This document shows positions 9,375 to 17,904 of a DNA stretch of 56,507 nucleotides, in pieces. Made by a program: the position numbers and the translations under genes. The notes below the pieces were generated by a model. It was not told the origin of the DNA. It did no database searches and saw nothing but the letters and a program-made list of their open reading frames with translations. The stretch comes from an uncultured Oscillospiraceae bacterium (GTDB lineage: Bacteria > Bacillota > Clostridia > Oscillospirales > Oscillospiraceae): the NCBI GenBank assembly GCA_958423465.1, contig CATZRD010000010.1, positions 1 through 56,507 on the forward strand, written 5' to 3'. Each line of letters starts with the position of its first letter. Positions within the stretch are counted from its first letter, which is position 1.

Positions 9375-10691
9375 TCAGGTGAGCAGCTCGCGCAGACAGC
9401 GGCCCTCGGCCTGGGGCATCTCCTGGCCCAGAATAGCGGCCAGCGTGGGGGCCTCGTCAATGATCTGGGCGGAGGGAAGGATCGCGCCGGGGCGGAAGGC
9501 GGGGCCTCGTCCCAGGAACACCGGCTGAGGCCCCTTCTCCGGCTGATAGCCATGGGCAGCCCGGCCGAGACGGTAATCGGAGAAGTCGATGGGGCTGAGG
9601 AGCGGCTCCGTCCAGCCGTCGCCGAAGGCGGTGTAGCCGTCCGACTCCACCATGAAGGAGAAGCTGCCGTAGGTGCCGTACCGCTGACGGACCTCCTCCG
9701 CGGTAAAAACATCCTGGAAGCCCCATACGCCGTCGGCGGCAAGCTGCCGCAGGTAACTGTATACCTCCTGCCAGAGCCTCCGGTCATGGGGGTCCCGCAG
9801 ATAGATCGTGCCGGACATGCCGTTGGACTGGGCGAAAGCCAGCCAGCCCCGCACAGAGCCGTCCAGCAGTACGTCGATATAGCCTCCCCGGGCCAGCAGT
9901 ACGTTCAGTTTGATGCGGCGGGCGAAATTCAGTTGCCCGTGATCGCTGAGAATGACAAAATTGGTCTGGTCGTAGACCCCGGCGTCCGCCATGGCCTCCA
10001 TCAGCTCCCCCAGCCACAGGTCCATCTGATCCAGGCAGGCCATGGTCTCCTCGTGAAAGACGCCGTACCGGTGGCGGGCGCTGTCCATAAAGCAGTTGTG
10101 GACCATCAGCAGATCCGGCTGGAAGCGGCGAATCAGGGAACAGGCGCAGCTGTTGATGAAGTTGTCGAAGGTGCTGGACAGCTTCAGCGGCTCGGACTTG
10201 GCATGACAGAGGGGATAGCGGTCCATATTTTCCCGGATCACATCCAGGGTATCCTCGCTGGCGCCGAACCGGGCAAAGCCCTCCGGTACAGGCTCGTCAG
10301 GATCAGGGAAGAAGTATTCGTTGATGAGCCAGTCGATATGGGGATCGAGACCGGTGACCGGCCAGTAGACGGCGGCGGTGGTACAGCCGGCCCGCTTGGC
10401 CGCGGCGAACAGATTCTCTGCGCGGACCGCGCCGGCGTAGAGGTGCCAGTGGTCAATTCCATCATTGACCGTTTTGAAGGAGGTGTTGGAGATGACGCCG
10501 TGCCGGCCCGGGCGGCATCCGGTGAGGATAGAGGTATGGGCGGGATAGGTGATGCTGGGGTAGATCGTGCGGACCCGCTCTACTTCGGCTCGCTGTGCCA
10601 TCAGCCTGGAAAAGTTCGGCTTATGCAGCAGATACGCCACGTCTTCATGGACCATGGCGTCCATGGACAGGACAAACAGCTTTTCTTTCAT
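9375..10691 (-). CDS. alkaline phosphatase superfamily hydrolase (NPP-like)
   Basis: A 438-residue protein without signal peptide, so probably cytoplasmic. It has the two-metal site of nucleotide pyrophosphatase/phosphodiesterase-like enzymes: D11 (SMDAM), nucleophile candidate Thr48 in SITYPAHTSILTG, D203 and H207 (MDSARHRYG), D250-H251 (LSDHGQ) and H380 (AAHGYQPEKG). Such enzymes cleave phosphodiesters, pyrophosphates or, in the phosphonoacetate hydrolase branch, a C-P bond. It is transcribed away from the FGGY kinase over a shared 141-bp control region, so it probably belongs to the catabolic cluster. The specific substrate cannot be told. Confidence 0.85.
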   Translation of the reverse strand: MKEKLFVLSMDAMVHEDVAYLLHKPNFSRLMAQRAEVERVRTIYPSITYPAHTSILTGCRPGRHGVISNTSFKTVNDGIDHWHLYAGAVRAENLFAAAKRAGCTTAAVYWPVTGLDPHIDWLINEYFFPDPDEPVPEGFARFGASEDTLDVIRENMDRYPLCHAKSEPLKLSSTFDNFINSCACSLIRRFQPDLLMVHNCFMDSARHRYGVFHEETMACLDQMDLWLGELMEAMADAGVYDQTNFVILSDHGQLNFARRIKLNVLLARGGYIDVLLDGSVRGWLAFAQSNGMSGTIYLRDPHDRRLWQEVYSYLRQLAADGVWGFQDVFTAEEVRQRYGTYGSFSFMVESDGYTAFGDGWTEPLLSPIDFSDYRLGRAAHGYQPEKGPQPVFLGRGPAFRPGAILPSAQIIDEAPTLAAILGQEMPQAEGRCLRELLT

Positions 10692-10736
10692 GTCATGCCT
10701 CCGTCATGTTTCCCTTGAGCAGAAAAATTACAGGCA

Positions 10737-10790
10737 AACAACACCACAAAACCACATTGCAATCCTAGCACAAATGTGGTATTATGTCAA
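10737..10790. promoter_or_regulatory. overlapping divergent promoters with operator-like repeat
   Basis: Rightward promoter: TTGCAA (10757-10762), 17-bp spacer, TATTAT (10780-10785). Leftward promoter on the other strand: TTGACA (plus 10785-10790), 17 bp, TAGGAT (plus 10762-10767). The two occupy the same DNA. An 8-bp inverted repeat, ACCACATT (10751-10758) with AATGTGGT (10773-10780), lies across both. A 13-mer AACAACACCACAA (10737-10749) recurs exactly at 13312-13324 before the aminotransferase. A DeoR-type protein is encoded nearby and is the obvious binder, by inference. Confidence 0.7.
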
Positions 10791-10832
10791 TATTGGTTGC
10801 AAAAACACACAAGTGAAAGAGGGAGACTTATT

Positions 10833-12308
10833 ATGACGGAGTACATCATGTCCTTTGACGTGGGTACCAGCGGCGTGAAGGCGGCCCTGGTGTCACTGGA
10901 GGGAGAGCTGGCCGCCGGCGCGGAGAGGGGGTATCCCCTGGTGACGCCGCGGCCCGGCTGGGCGGAGCAGGACCCCATGGCCTATTGGGCGGCGCTCTGC
11001 GCCTGCGCCAGGGAGGTGACGGCGGATCTGGGACGGAACATGGCGGTGGCGGGGATCTCTCTGTGTACCCAGTGGAAGGGGATCATCCCGGTGGACCGGG
11101 CGGGGAATGTGCTGCACAACAGCATCCTCTGGCTGGACGCCCGGGCGGAGGAGGAGGCGGGGTTCCTCAACGCCAGACTGGAGACAGAGGAGTTCACCGG
11201 CCAGAGCTACTGGGCGCGGCTGATGTGGCTGAAGCGTCATTGCCCGGAGGTCTACCGGCGGGCGGAGACCATCTTTGAGGCGAATTCCTTTCTGCGCTGG
11301 AAGATGACCGGCGCGGCGGCCATGGACCTCAGCAACGATTTCATCCACGCCTGCGATCCGGCGGCGGACGATTACCTCAAACGGATCTTAGCGGCGGCGG
11401 AGATCGACCGGAGCAAGTTTCCTCCGCTGGTCCAGAGCACGGACCGGGTGGGGGAGCTCACCCCCGGGGCGGGGCGGGAGATGGGGCTGCCCGCCGGGAC
11501 CCCGGTCTTTGCGGGATGCTGTGATATCCCGGCTGTAGCCGTGGGCGCGGGCTGCGGCCAGCGGGGAATGGCCCATGTCTACCTGGGCACCTCCGGATGG
11601 GTGGGGGCTGTGGCGGAGCACAGAAGCGCCCATATCCACATTCCCTCCGTTTCCTTCCGCCGGGAGGACGACATCCTTCTCTTCGGGATGCAGTCCGTGG
11701 GGCTGGCCCTGGACTGGACCATCGCCCAGTTCTACCGCCGGGAGCGGGAGGAGCTGGGGAAAGGCGTCTTCAGCCTGCTGGACCGGGAGCTGTCGGACAT
11801 CCCGGCGGGGTCGGACCGTCTGCTGGCCACCCCCTGGCTCTCCGGAGAGCTGCCGCCTCTGTCGGAGCGGGCCAGGGTGGTGTTTCTCAACGGCAGCGCC
11901 GTCCACGACCGGCGGCATTTCGTCAACGCCATGATGGAGAGCGTATGCTATACCATCCGGCAGCGGGTGGAGGCGTGTCAGACGTTTTTGGGCCGTCCGC
12001 TGGAGGAGATCACCGCCGTGGGCGGCGGCGCCGGCAGCGGGCACTGGATGCAGATGCTGGCGGACGTGCTGCAGATTCCCGTGCTGGTGCCCCGGGCAAA
12101 TCAGCACACCGGCGCCATCGGAGGGGCCTGCTGCGCCCTGGTGGGGCTGGGCGTCTGCCGGGACTTGTCCGATCTTCGGCAGAGAGTCCGGATCGCCGCG
12201 AGATATGAGCCGGACCGGGATCACTGGGAGGCGTACCGCCGCATGTACCAGGCGTTCATCGGGCTGTACCCCGCGCTGGACCCGGTTTTCCGGGAGCTGC
12301 AGGGATGA
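10833..12308 (+). CDS. FGGY-family carbohydrate kinase
   Basis: A 491-residue ATP-dependent sugar or polyol kinase. The N-terminal FGGY domain starts MSFDVGTSGVKAAL with the phosphate-binding Asp9-Gly-Thr, and the catalytic base is Asp231 in GCCDIPAVAVGAG. The C-terminal ATPase lobe shows AVGGGAGSGHWMQMLADVLQ. It looks most like the xylulokinase branch (TQWKG, ILWLDARA), but the sugar cannot be fixed. Start at 10833 is chosen for AGAGGGAGA at 10817-10825; an in-frame upstream start at 10776 would lie inside the promoter. It converges on the DeoR gene over a terminator. Confidence 0.9.
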   Translation: MTEYIMSFDVGTSGVKAALVSLEGELAAGAERGYPLVTPRPGWAEQDPMAYWAALCACAREVTADLGRNMAVAGISLCTQWKGIIPVDRAGNVLHNSILWLDARAEEEAGFLNARLETEEFTGQSYWARLMWLKRHCPEVYRRAETIFEANSFLRWKMTGAAAMDLSNDFIHACDPAADDYLKRILAAAEIDRSKFPPLVQSTDRVGELTPGAGREMGLPAGTPVFAGCCDIPAVAVGAGCGQRGMAHVYLGTSGWVGAVAEHRSAHIHIPSVSFRREDDILLFGMQSVGLALDWTIAQFYRREREELGKGVFSLLDRELSDIPAGSDRLLATPWLSGELPPLSERARVVFLNGSAVHDRRHFVNAMMESVCYTIRQRVEACQTFLGRPLEEITAVGGGAGSGHWMQMLADVLQIPVLVPRANQHTGAIGGACCALVGLGVCRDLSDLRQRVRIAARYEPDRDHWEAYRRMYQAFIGLYPALDPVFRELQG

Positions 12309-12310
12309 AA

Positions 12311-12342
12311 AAAGGGAGGCAGCCCCGCTGCTGCCTCCCTTT
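12311..12342. terminator. convergent terminator between kinase and deoR-type gene
   Basis: Perfect 13-bp stem (12311-12323 with 12330-12342, 6-nt loop) three bases after the kinase stop. The A-rich left flank gives a T run on the minus strand, so it is best as a terminator of the leftward regulator gene. Confidence 0.8.
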
Positions 12343-12351
12343 CCGCCGAAG

Positions 12352-13125
12352 TCAGGGTTCCGCCAGGATCAGTTCGATCCCTCTCTCCCGGATGCCGGCG
12401 GCGTACTCCGGGGAGAGGTCTGCGTCGGACACGATCACGTTGATCTTGCTCAGAGGCGTATCCAGAGAAAAGGCGTTGCGGCCGAACTTGTCGCTCTGAG
12501 CGGCCAGGATCGTCTGGTTGGCGCGGCTGAGCATCTCCGAGCGGATGGCAGCGTCGCTGCTGGCGTAGTCGGAGATCCCGTATTGGAAGGTGACGCCGCC
12601 GGCGCCGATAAAGGCCTTGTCCACGAACACCCCCTGGATCGCCCGCAGGGCCATGCTGCCGGACATGTTCAGCTCGTTGGAGTCCAGCTTGCCCCCCAGG
12701 ACATAGACGTCAAAATTGGTGTCGATCAGCTCATTGATCACCGCCAGGGAGTTGGTCAGGACGGTGAGGTTGTGCAGATGCTTCAGGTTTCGGGCGATCT
12801 CCAGGATCGTGGAGCCGGAGGCGAGCATGATGGTCTCCCCCTCGTGGACCAGCTGAGCGGCAGTCCTTCCGATGGAGGCCCGCTTATCCTGGCCGGGGGA
12901 GTTGGTGACCTGGGGAACGGACAGATTCACCGATTCCCGGCGGTCCACCAGAATAGCGCCGCCGTAGACCCGGGTGACCAGGTTTTGGTCCTGAAGAGCT
13001 TCCAGGTCCCTGCGCGCCGTCTCGTTGGAGACGTTGAAACGCGACACGATATCCTTCATTTTGATAATGCCGCCCTGCTGGACCAGAATCTCCAGGATAG
13101 CGTTCTGTCTCTCTTGCGCCAGCAT
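12352..13125 (-). CDS. DeoR/GlpR-family transcription regulator
   Basis: A 257-residue regulator. The N-terminal DeoR winged helix-turn-helix covers residues 3-58 (QERQNAILEILVQQGGIIKM, then RFNVSNETARRDLEAL), followed by a DeoRC sugar-phosphate sensor domain with LASGSTILEIAR, VLGGKLDSN and FIGAGGV segments. Such repressors usually respond to phosphorylated sugar intermediates, which suits neighbours that include an FGGY kinase and glycerate kinase. It has its own leftward promoter at 13158-13186 and is divergent from the aminotransferase-ABC gene train. Start fits GAGGGAGGAAAA upstream on the minus strand. Confidence 0.92.
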   Translation of the reverse strand: MLAQERQNAILEILVQQGGIIKMKDIVSRFNVSNETARRDLEALQDQNLVTRVYGGAILVDRRESVNLSVPQVTNSPGQDKRASIGRTAAQLVHEGETIMLASGSTILEIARNLKHLHNLTVLTNSLAVINELIDTNFDVYVLGGKLDSNELNMSGSMALRAIQGVFVDKAFIGAGGVTFQYGISDYASSDAAIRSEMLSRANQTILAAQSDKFGRNAFSLDTPLSKINVIVSDADLSPEYAAGIRERGIELILAEP

Positions 13126-13157
13126 AGTCGTTTTCCTCCCTCATTCGATGTGGTACC

Positions 13158-13186
13158 ATTATACAGGAAACCGGAGGAAAGCACAA
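13158..13186 (-). promoter_or_regulatory. promoter of the deoR-type gene
   Basis: On the minus strand TTGTGC (plus 13181-13186), 17-bp spacer, TATAAT (plus 13158-13163), placing the start site about 25-30 bp before the coding start. Confidence 0.7.
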
Positions 13187-13230
13187 GAACACAATTGCAT
13201 TTTTGTACATATTAGCAAAATCCACAGGCG

Positions 13231-13324
13231 CAAATGTGTAAAAAACACAGAAAATCAAAGAAACCACACGAAACATGTTGACAAACCAACAAGAACGGAG
13301 CAAAATAAGGTAACAACACCACAA
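13231..13324 (+). promoter_or_regulatory. control region of the aminotransferase-ABC gene train
   Basis: An A-rich, GC-poor stretch in a GC-rich genome. TTGACA at 13278-13283 with a poor -10 (CAAAAT 13301-13306, 17-bp spacer) is the best rightward promoter. CAAATGTG at 13231-13238 repeats the octamer at 10771-10778, and AACAACACCACAA at 13312-13324 repeats 10737-10749. These shared words suggest one regulator for both control regions. Confidence 0.55.
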
Positions 13325-13370
13325 GACAACAAAACAAACAGTCAAAAATTCAAATTGGAGGTTGTTACAA

Positions 13371-14465
13371 ATGAGTGCTCCCAAGCTGTTTTCCCCCGGC
13401 CCTGTGATGGTAAAGGACAACGTGCGCGCCGCTCTGCTCCACTACGACATCTGCCACCGAAGCAAGGAGTTCGAGGCGATGTTCGCGGATACCCAGGAGA
13501 AGATCAAGAATCTGTTCCAGGCGGACGACACCTACTATTCGGTCATCGTCTCCGGTTCCGGCACGTCGGCCAACGAGACGGTGCTGTCCTCACTGTTCCG
13601 GGAGGGGGAGAGCGTGCTCCTGATCCGCAACGGTATGTTTGGCGAAAGACTGCTGGAGATCATCGACAAATATGGGATTCCCAAAGTGGACGTAGCCTTC
13701 CCCTGGGGGACCTATCCGGACCTGGGCGTTATTGAGAAGGCCCTGGCCGCCAATCCTTCGGTCAAGGCGGTGGCCATGGTATTCCACGAGACCTGCACGG
13801 GCATGATCAATCCAGCGGGGGAGATCGGAAAGCTGTGCCGGAAGTACGGCAAGCTGCTGTACGCGGACTGCGTTTCCGCGGCGGGCGGCGAGTATGTGAA
13901 CGTTGCGGCGAACCACATCGACATCGCCACATCCGTGGGAGGAAAGTGCGTAGGGGCGTTTCCCGGATCGGCCTATATCTGCGCCCGGCGGGACGTGCTG
14001 GAGGCGCTGACCCCCGGCCAGTGCAGAAACGTATACCTCAGCCTCTATAAGCACTACGTCAGCGCCCGGGATACCAGCCAGACGCCCAATACGCCCAATG
14101 TGAACCTCTTCTGGCCTCTGAACACGGCCCTGACCAACATCCAGGAGGAGGGCCTGGACCAGCGGATCGCCCGGTACCGCCGCTGCGCCCAGATCATCCG
14201 GGAGGGCGTGAGGGCCCTTGGGATGCGGATGCTGCTTACGGAGCACATGTCCAATACCGTTACCTCCGTGTTTCTGCCGGAGGGCGTCGAGGCGCCGGCC
14301 TTTCTGGCGGAGATGGAGAAGCGCGGGTATGTGTTTTACATCGGTAAGGGCGATTACGCCAGGCAGAACATGATCCAGATCGCCAATATGGGCGAGATCT
14401 ACGAGGAGGACTGCCGCAACATGCTGCGCGTGGTGGGCGAATGCCTGACGACGCTGCGGGTATAG
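13371..14465 (+). CDS. PhnW-like class V aminotransferase
   Basis: A 364-residue PLP enzyme of fold type I. The opening LFSPGPVMVKDNVRAAL, the segment VIVSGSGTSANETVLSSL, HETCTGMINP (near residue 140), the PLP-contacting Asp166 in LYADCVSAAGG and Schiff-base Lys192 in SVGGKCVGAFPGSAY all match the 2-aminoethylphosphonate:pyruvate and alanine/serine:glyoxylate aminotransferase group. The PhnW branch looks closest, but substrate is inferred only. Start at 13371 sits 9 bp after GGAGG (13357-13361); a TTG at 13362 is less likely. First gene of a long rightward train. Confidence 0.88.
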   Translation: MSAPKLFSPGPVMVKDNVRAALLHYDICHRSKEFEAMFADTQEKIKNLFQADDTYYSVIVSGSGTSANETVLSSLFREGESVLLIRNGMFGERLLEIIDKYGIPKVDVAFPWGTYPDLGVIEKALAANPSVKAVAMVFHETCTGMINPAGEIGKLCRKYGKLLYADCVSAAGGEYVNVAANHIDIATSVGGKCVGAFPGSAYICARRDVLEALTPGQCRNVYLSLYKHYVSARDTSQTPNTPNVNLFWPLNTALTNIQEEGLDQRIARYRRCAQIIREGVRALGMRMLLTEHMSNTVTSVFLPEGVEAPAFLAEMEKRGYVFYIGKGDYARQNMIQIANMGEIYEEDCRNMLRVVGECLTTLRV

Positions 14466-14589
14466 GCGGCCTGAGGGACGCCGCGGGTCAGGGCGGCGGA
14501 CGTCAGCGGGATTTCGATCTCCCTGCCGGCGTGAGGCGGCGCGGGGAGACCGTTCATCATAAAAGCAATACAGAAAGGAAGGATATTGA

Positions 14590-15474
14590 GTGGAACGCAT
14601 GAAGAAGCCTCTCACGGCAAAACAAGTGGATCGGGTCATGCCCTATGTATTGCTGATACCCGCTATGACGCTGTTTACCCTGTTCAGTTTCTGGCCGTTT
14701 GCAAAAAGCTTCTATCTGGCCATGACGGTGACCAACAAAAAGGGCGAGGCGGTGGCATGGGCCGGGCTCAGCAATTTTACCCGGCTGTTCGCACAGCCAA
14801 AATTTCTGCAGGTCCTGAAAAACACGTTTCTTTTTGCCGCCCTGGTGGCGGTGTTCACCTTCGCGCTGGCCATCATCCTGGCGCTGCTGTGCGTGGAGCA
14901 GAAGCGGTTCAGCCGTATCTACCAGACCATGTACGCCATCCCCATGGCCATCGCGTCGGCGCCGGCGGCCGCGCTGTTCCTGTTTATCTTTAAGCAGAGC
15001 GGCGTGCTGGATATGCTGCTGGGGACCAGCTACCCCTGGCTGACTTCCTCCAAGTTCGCCATCTATTCCGTGGCGGCGGCTACGGTCTGGCTGAGCATCG
15101 GCTCCAGCTTCCTCTTTCTGCTGGTGGGATTTCGCGCGGTGCCGGAGACCCTGCTGGAGAGCGCCCGGATAGACGGCGCCGGCAAGATGACGCGTATTTT
15201 CAGGATCATGTTCCCCATTGCCTCCCCGCAGATCTTTTTTGTGGTATTCCTGAACATTACCAACGCTTTCAAGGCCTTCGGCGAAATCCGCCTGCTGACG
15301 GCGGGCGGTCCGGCCAATTCCACGGAGACGCTGGTATACGCCATCTATAAGGAGGCCATCCTCAACGGCCGGTTCGAAACTGCCTGCTGCTACTCCATCA
15401 TTCTGTTCTTCGCGATCTTCGCAGTGACCCGGGTCCAGCTTTTGACGGAGAATCGCGTGATCCACTACGACTAA
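14590..15474 (+). CDS. sugar-type ABC transporter permease (MalF/UgpA-like)
   Basis: A 294-residue inner-membrane protein with about six hydrophobic helices; the first is PYVLLIPAMTLFTLFSFWPF near residues 18-37. The cytoplasmic coupling loop (EAA motif) reads ESARIDGAGKMTRIFRIMFP at about 185-205, normal for CUT1-type importers of sugars and glycerol phosphates. GTG at 14590 follows AAAGGAAGG; an ATG three codons later is the alternative. It pairs with the next permease (14-bp gap) and the lipoprotein after it. Confidence 0.93.
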   Translation: MERMKKPLTAKQVDRVMPYVLLIPAMTLFTLFSFWPFAKSFYLAMTVTNKKGEAVAWAGLSNFTRLFAQPKFLQVLKNTFLFAALVAVFTFALAIILALLCVEQKRFSRIYQTMYAIPMAIASAPAAALFLFIFKQSGVLDMLLGTSYPWLTSSKFAIYSVAAATVWLSIGSSFLFLLVGFRAVPETLLESARIDGAGKMTRIFRIMFPIASPQIFFVVFLNITNAFKAFGEIRLLTAGGPANSTETLVYAIYKEAILNGRFETACCYSIILFFAIFAVTRVQLLTENRVIHYD

Positions 15475-15488
15475 GGGAGGAGAGAGCG

Positions 15489-16322
15489 ATGTATCTGCAT
15501 GTGAAAAGAAAAGTTGAGCGCGTTCTGGCGGTGGCCGTCAGAATTCTGATCGGCCTTCTGGTCATCTCACCCATCCTGCTGGGCCTCTCTTACAGCCTGC
15601 GCACGGACGGCGAGATCATGACCTCCACCCTGACGCTTTTCCCGGCCAAACCGACGCTGGAGAACTACGAGTATGTCCTGAAGTATATCCCCATCGGCCG
15701 CTATATGCTCAACAGCTTTATCTGCTGCGCGATCATCATTGCGGCGCAGGTCATCTTCTGCAGCCTGACAGCCTTCGCGTTTGTGTTCTATGAGTTCAAG
15801 GGCAAGAAGTTCTTCTTCAACCTCATTCTTGTGACCATGATGATTCCCGGCGACGTGACGCTGGTGGCCAACTACCTGAAGATCCAGAACTGGGGACTGA
15901 CAAACACCTTTGCCGGCATGACGCTGCCGTTTCTGGTGTCTGGAATGGGTATTTTCATGATGCGCCAATTCTATTCGTCCCTGCCCAAGGACTTCAAGGA
16001 GGCGGCGACCCTGGACGGATGCAGCACGCTGGGCTTCTTCTACCGGATCGCCGTGCCGCTGTCCATGCCCTCCATCGCGGCTCTGGCGATCTATGAGTTC
16101 GTTATCATCTACAATCAGTACCTGTGGCCGCTGCTGATCAGCAATTCTCAGAAGATGTACACGGTGCAGATCGGCATGGCCATGCTCAAGGGAGCTGAGA
16201 CCGACCACCTGGGGGTGATTCTGGCGGGGGCCATCATCTGCATCCTGCCGGTGGTGCTGGTATTCTCGCTTGGCCAGAAATATATCATCCGCGGCATGGT
16301 GGCCGGCGGTATCAAGGGCTGA
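15489..16322 (+). CDS. sugar-type ABC transporter permease (MalG/UgpE-like)
   Basis: A 277-residue membrane protein with six predicted helices. The coupling loop is FKEAATLDGCSTLGFFYRIA, close to the EAA consensus. It forms the second half of the translocation channel with the preceding permease. RBS GGGAGGAGAG is at 15475-15484. No ATP-binding subunit follows; CUT1 importers of Firmicutes commonly borrow a shared MsmX-type ATPase encoded elsewhere, which is assumed here. Confidence 0.93.
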   Translation: MYLHVKRKVERVLAVAVRILIGLLVISPILLGLSYSLRTDGEIMTSTLTLFPAKPTLENYEYVLKYIPIGRYMLNSFICCAIIIAAQVIFCSLTAFAFVFYEFKGKKFFFNLILVTMMIPGDVTLVANYLKIQNWGLTNTFAGMTLPFLVSGMGIFMMRQFYSSLPKDFKEAATLDGCSTLGFFYRIAVPLSMPSIAALAIYEFVIIYNQYLWPLLISNSQKMYTVQIGMAMLKGAETDHLGVILAGAIICILPVVLVFSLGQKYIIRGMVAGGIKG

Positions 16323-16382
16323 TGACTTTGTATCCCAGCGGAAAGACTTCCGCAAAAAATAAAACAAAAAAGGAGAATTCAG

Positions 16383-17810
16383 ATGGGAAAGAAACTGTTA
16401 GCGCTTCTTCTGGCGGCCATGATGTGCCTGACGCTGTGCGTGGGGTGCGATTCGGAGGATCCCCCTGCGGATAACGCCCGGAAGGACCCTGTGACCGACG
16501 CCAAGGATCCTGCGGACGACGCGAAGGATCCTGTGCCCGAGGAGAAAGTCCCCGTGGTCTACTGGGGCACCTGGGGCGCTGAGAAGCAGGAGTACATTGA
16601 GAAGCTGATGACTGAGTTCAACGCCTCTCAGGACAAGTACGAGATGCACTACGAGTATGTGGGCAGCATGAACGACCTGCTGGCCAAGCTCCAGATCACC
16701 TCAGAGGCGGACCTGCCGGCGCTGGTGAACGCCACGACAGAGCAGGCCGGCACCTATATGTATTCTGACTTCATCGTGCCTGTGTCCGAGTTTGCTTCCA
16801 CCTCCGACCCCGCGGTCTCCATGCTGTACGGCAATCTGGTGTCCACCTGGGGCGACCTGGACGGCAACATGGTCGGCTATCCCATGGGCAACAGCATGGC
16901 CGGTATCTTCTTCAACATGGATCTGGTGGGGCAGCTGGGCGTGGATCCTTACAAGGATATCACCTGCCTGGAAGACCTGTATGACATCTGCAAGAATCTG
17001 GTGGACGGCAAGATCTGCACCTACGGCATCGGCGCCGACTGGTCCAACATCTATCTGAACTACGCTCTGTCTATCGAGGGCGTTGACAGTGTGGACAACG
17101 ACAACGGCAAGTCCGCCGCGCCGACCAAGTGCTTTTATGACCAGCCCGGCACCAAGGAGTATGTGGAGCGCTACTTCCAGCTCTGGCGCGACCTGAGCGA
17201 TAACGGCTACTGCTATAATCTGGGGGCCTCCTGGGGCAATGAGGTGCTGCCCGCCTTCGCTTCCGGCGATCTGGCCCTGGTGACCGGCACCATCGGCGGC
17301 TACGCCCGTCTGGCCAATGCCTGGAACGAGAACCACGACACCCCCTGCAACATCGCCTTCATCCCCTGGCAGGCGGTGACCAGCGAGGGCCGGTCCAGCG
17401 GACTGCCCGCCTCCGGCAACGGCTTCTATATTACCAAGGCCACCAACGAGGCCGCCCGGGAAGGCGCCTGGGAGTTTATCAAGTACTTCTCCCAGGATGA
17501 CAACGCCGCCACCTGGTGCACCATTACCGGCTATCTGCCCATCTCCGACGGCTGCTACAACTCCAGCATCTACAAGGACTATATCAGCAGCGACACTCTG
17601 GACTTCCAGTATCTGATCGATCAGCAGAGCTCCTCCGATATCCGGTCCTATCATCCGCTGACTCCCATCAATACGGAGTTCCAGGCCGCGGGCATCGAGG
17701 CGCTGGAGAAGGTCATCGCCGATCCGTCTTACAACATCGATACCGCGATCTCCGAGATGGCGGCCGCGATCAACGACGCGCTGGATCTGTGGCACCTTGA
17801 GCACAAGTAA
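16383..17810 (+). CDS. extracellular solute-binding lipoprotein
   Basis: A 475-residue type-1 substrate-binding protein for the neighbouring ABC permeases. The signal peptide ends in a lipobox LCVGC with lipidated Cys22. A charged linker with KDP repeats (residues about 34-52) leads to the binding domain, which begins VPVVYWGTWGAEKQEYIEKL, the usual start of family 1 solute-binding proteins. Trp/Tyr-rich motifs (YSDFIVPVSEF, AFIPWQAV) suggest a carbohydrate-like ligand. The ligand itself cannot be read. RBS AAGGAGAA at 16369-16376. Confidence 0.93.
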   Translation: MGKKLLALLLAAMMCLTLCVGCDSEDPPADNARKDPVTDAKDPADDAKDPVPEEKVPVVYWGTWGAEKQEYIEKLMTEFNASQDKYEMHYEYVGSMNDLLAKLQITSEADLPALVNATTEQAGTYMYSDFIVPVSEFASTSDPAVSMLYGNLVSTWGDLDGNMVGYPMGNSMAGIFFNMDLVGQLGVDPYKDITCLEDLYDICKNLVDGKICTYGIGADWSNIYLNYALSIEGVDSVDNDNGKSAAPTKCFYDQPGTKEYVERYFQLWRDLSDNGYCYNLGASWGNEVLPAFASGDLALVTGTIGGYARLANAWNENHDTPCNIAFIPWQAVTSEGRSSGLPASGNGFYITKATNEAAREGAWEFIKYFSQDDNAATWCTITGYLPISDGCYNSSIYKDYISSDTLDFQYLIDQQSSSDIRSYHPLTPINTEFQAAGIEALEKVIADPSYNIDTAISEMAAAINDALDLWHLEHK

Positions 17811-17849
17811 GCAGCGGTTCTCTTTCGTTTTCAAGAAATGAACACGCCG

Positions 17850-17886
17850 GGAAACGGGAGACGAAGGGCCTTTGTCTCCCGTTTCC
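17850..17886 (+). other. 13-bp stem hairpin after the binding-protein gene
   Basis: Perfect inverted repeat 17850-17862 with 17874-17886 and an 11-nt loop, in the 94-bp gap between the solute-binding protein and PHP genes. It lacks a T tract. Hairpins after binding-protein genes often protect the upstream mRNA and lower expression of later genes; that role is proposed here. Confidence 0.65.
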
Positions 17887-17904
17887 AAGCGGCATGGTGG
17901 TGAA

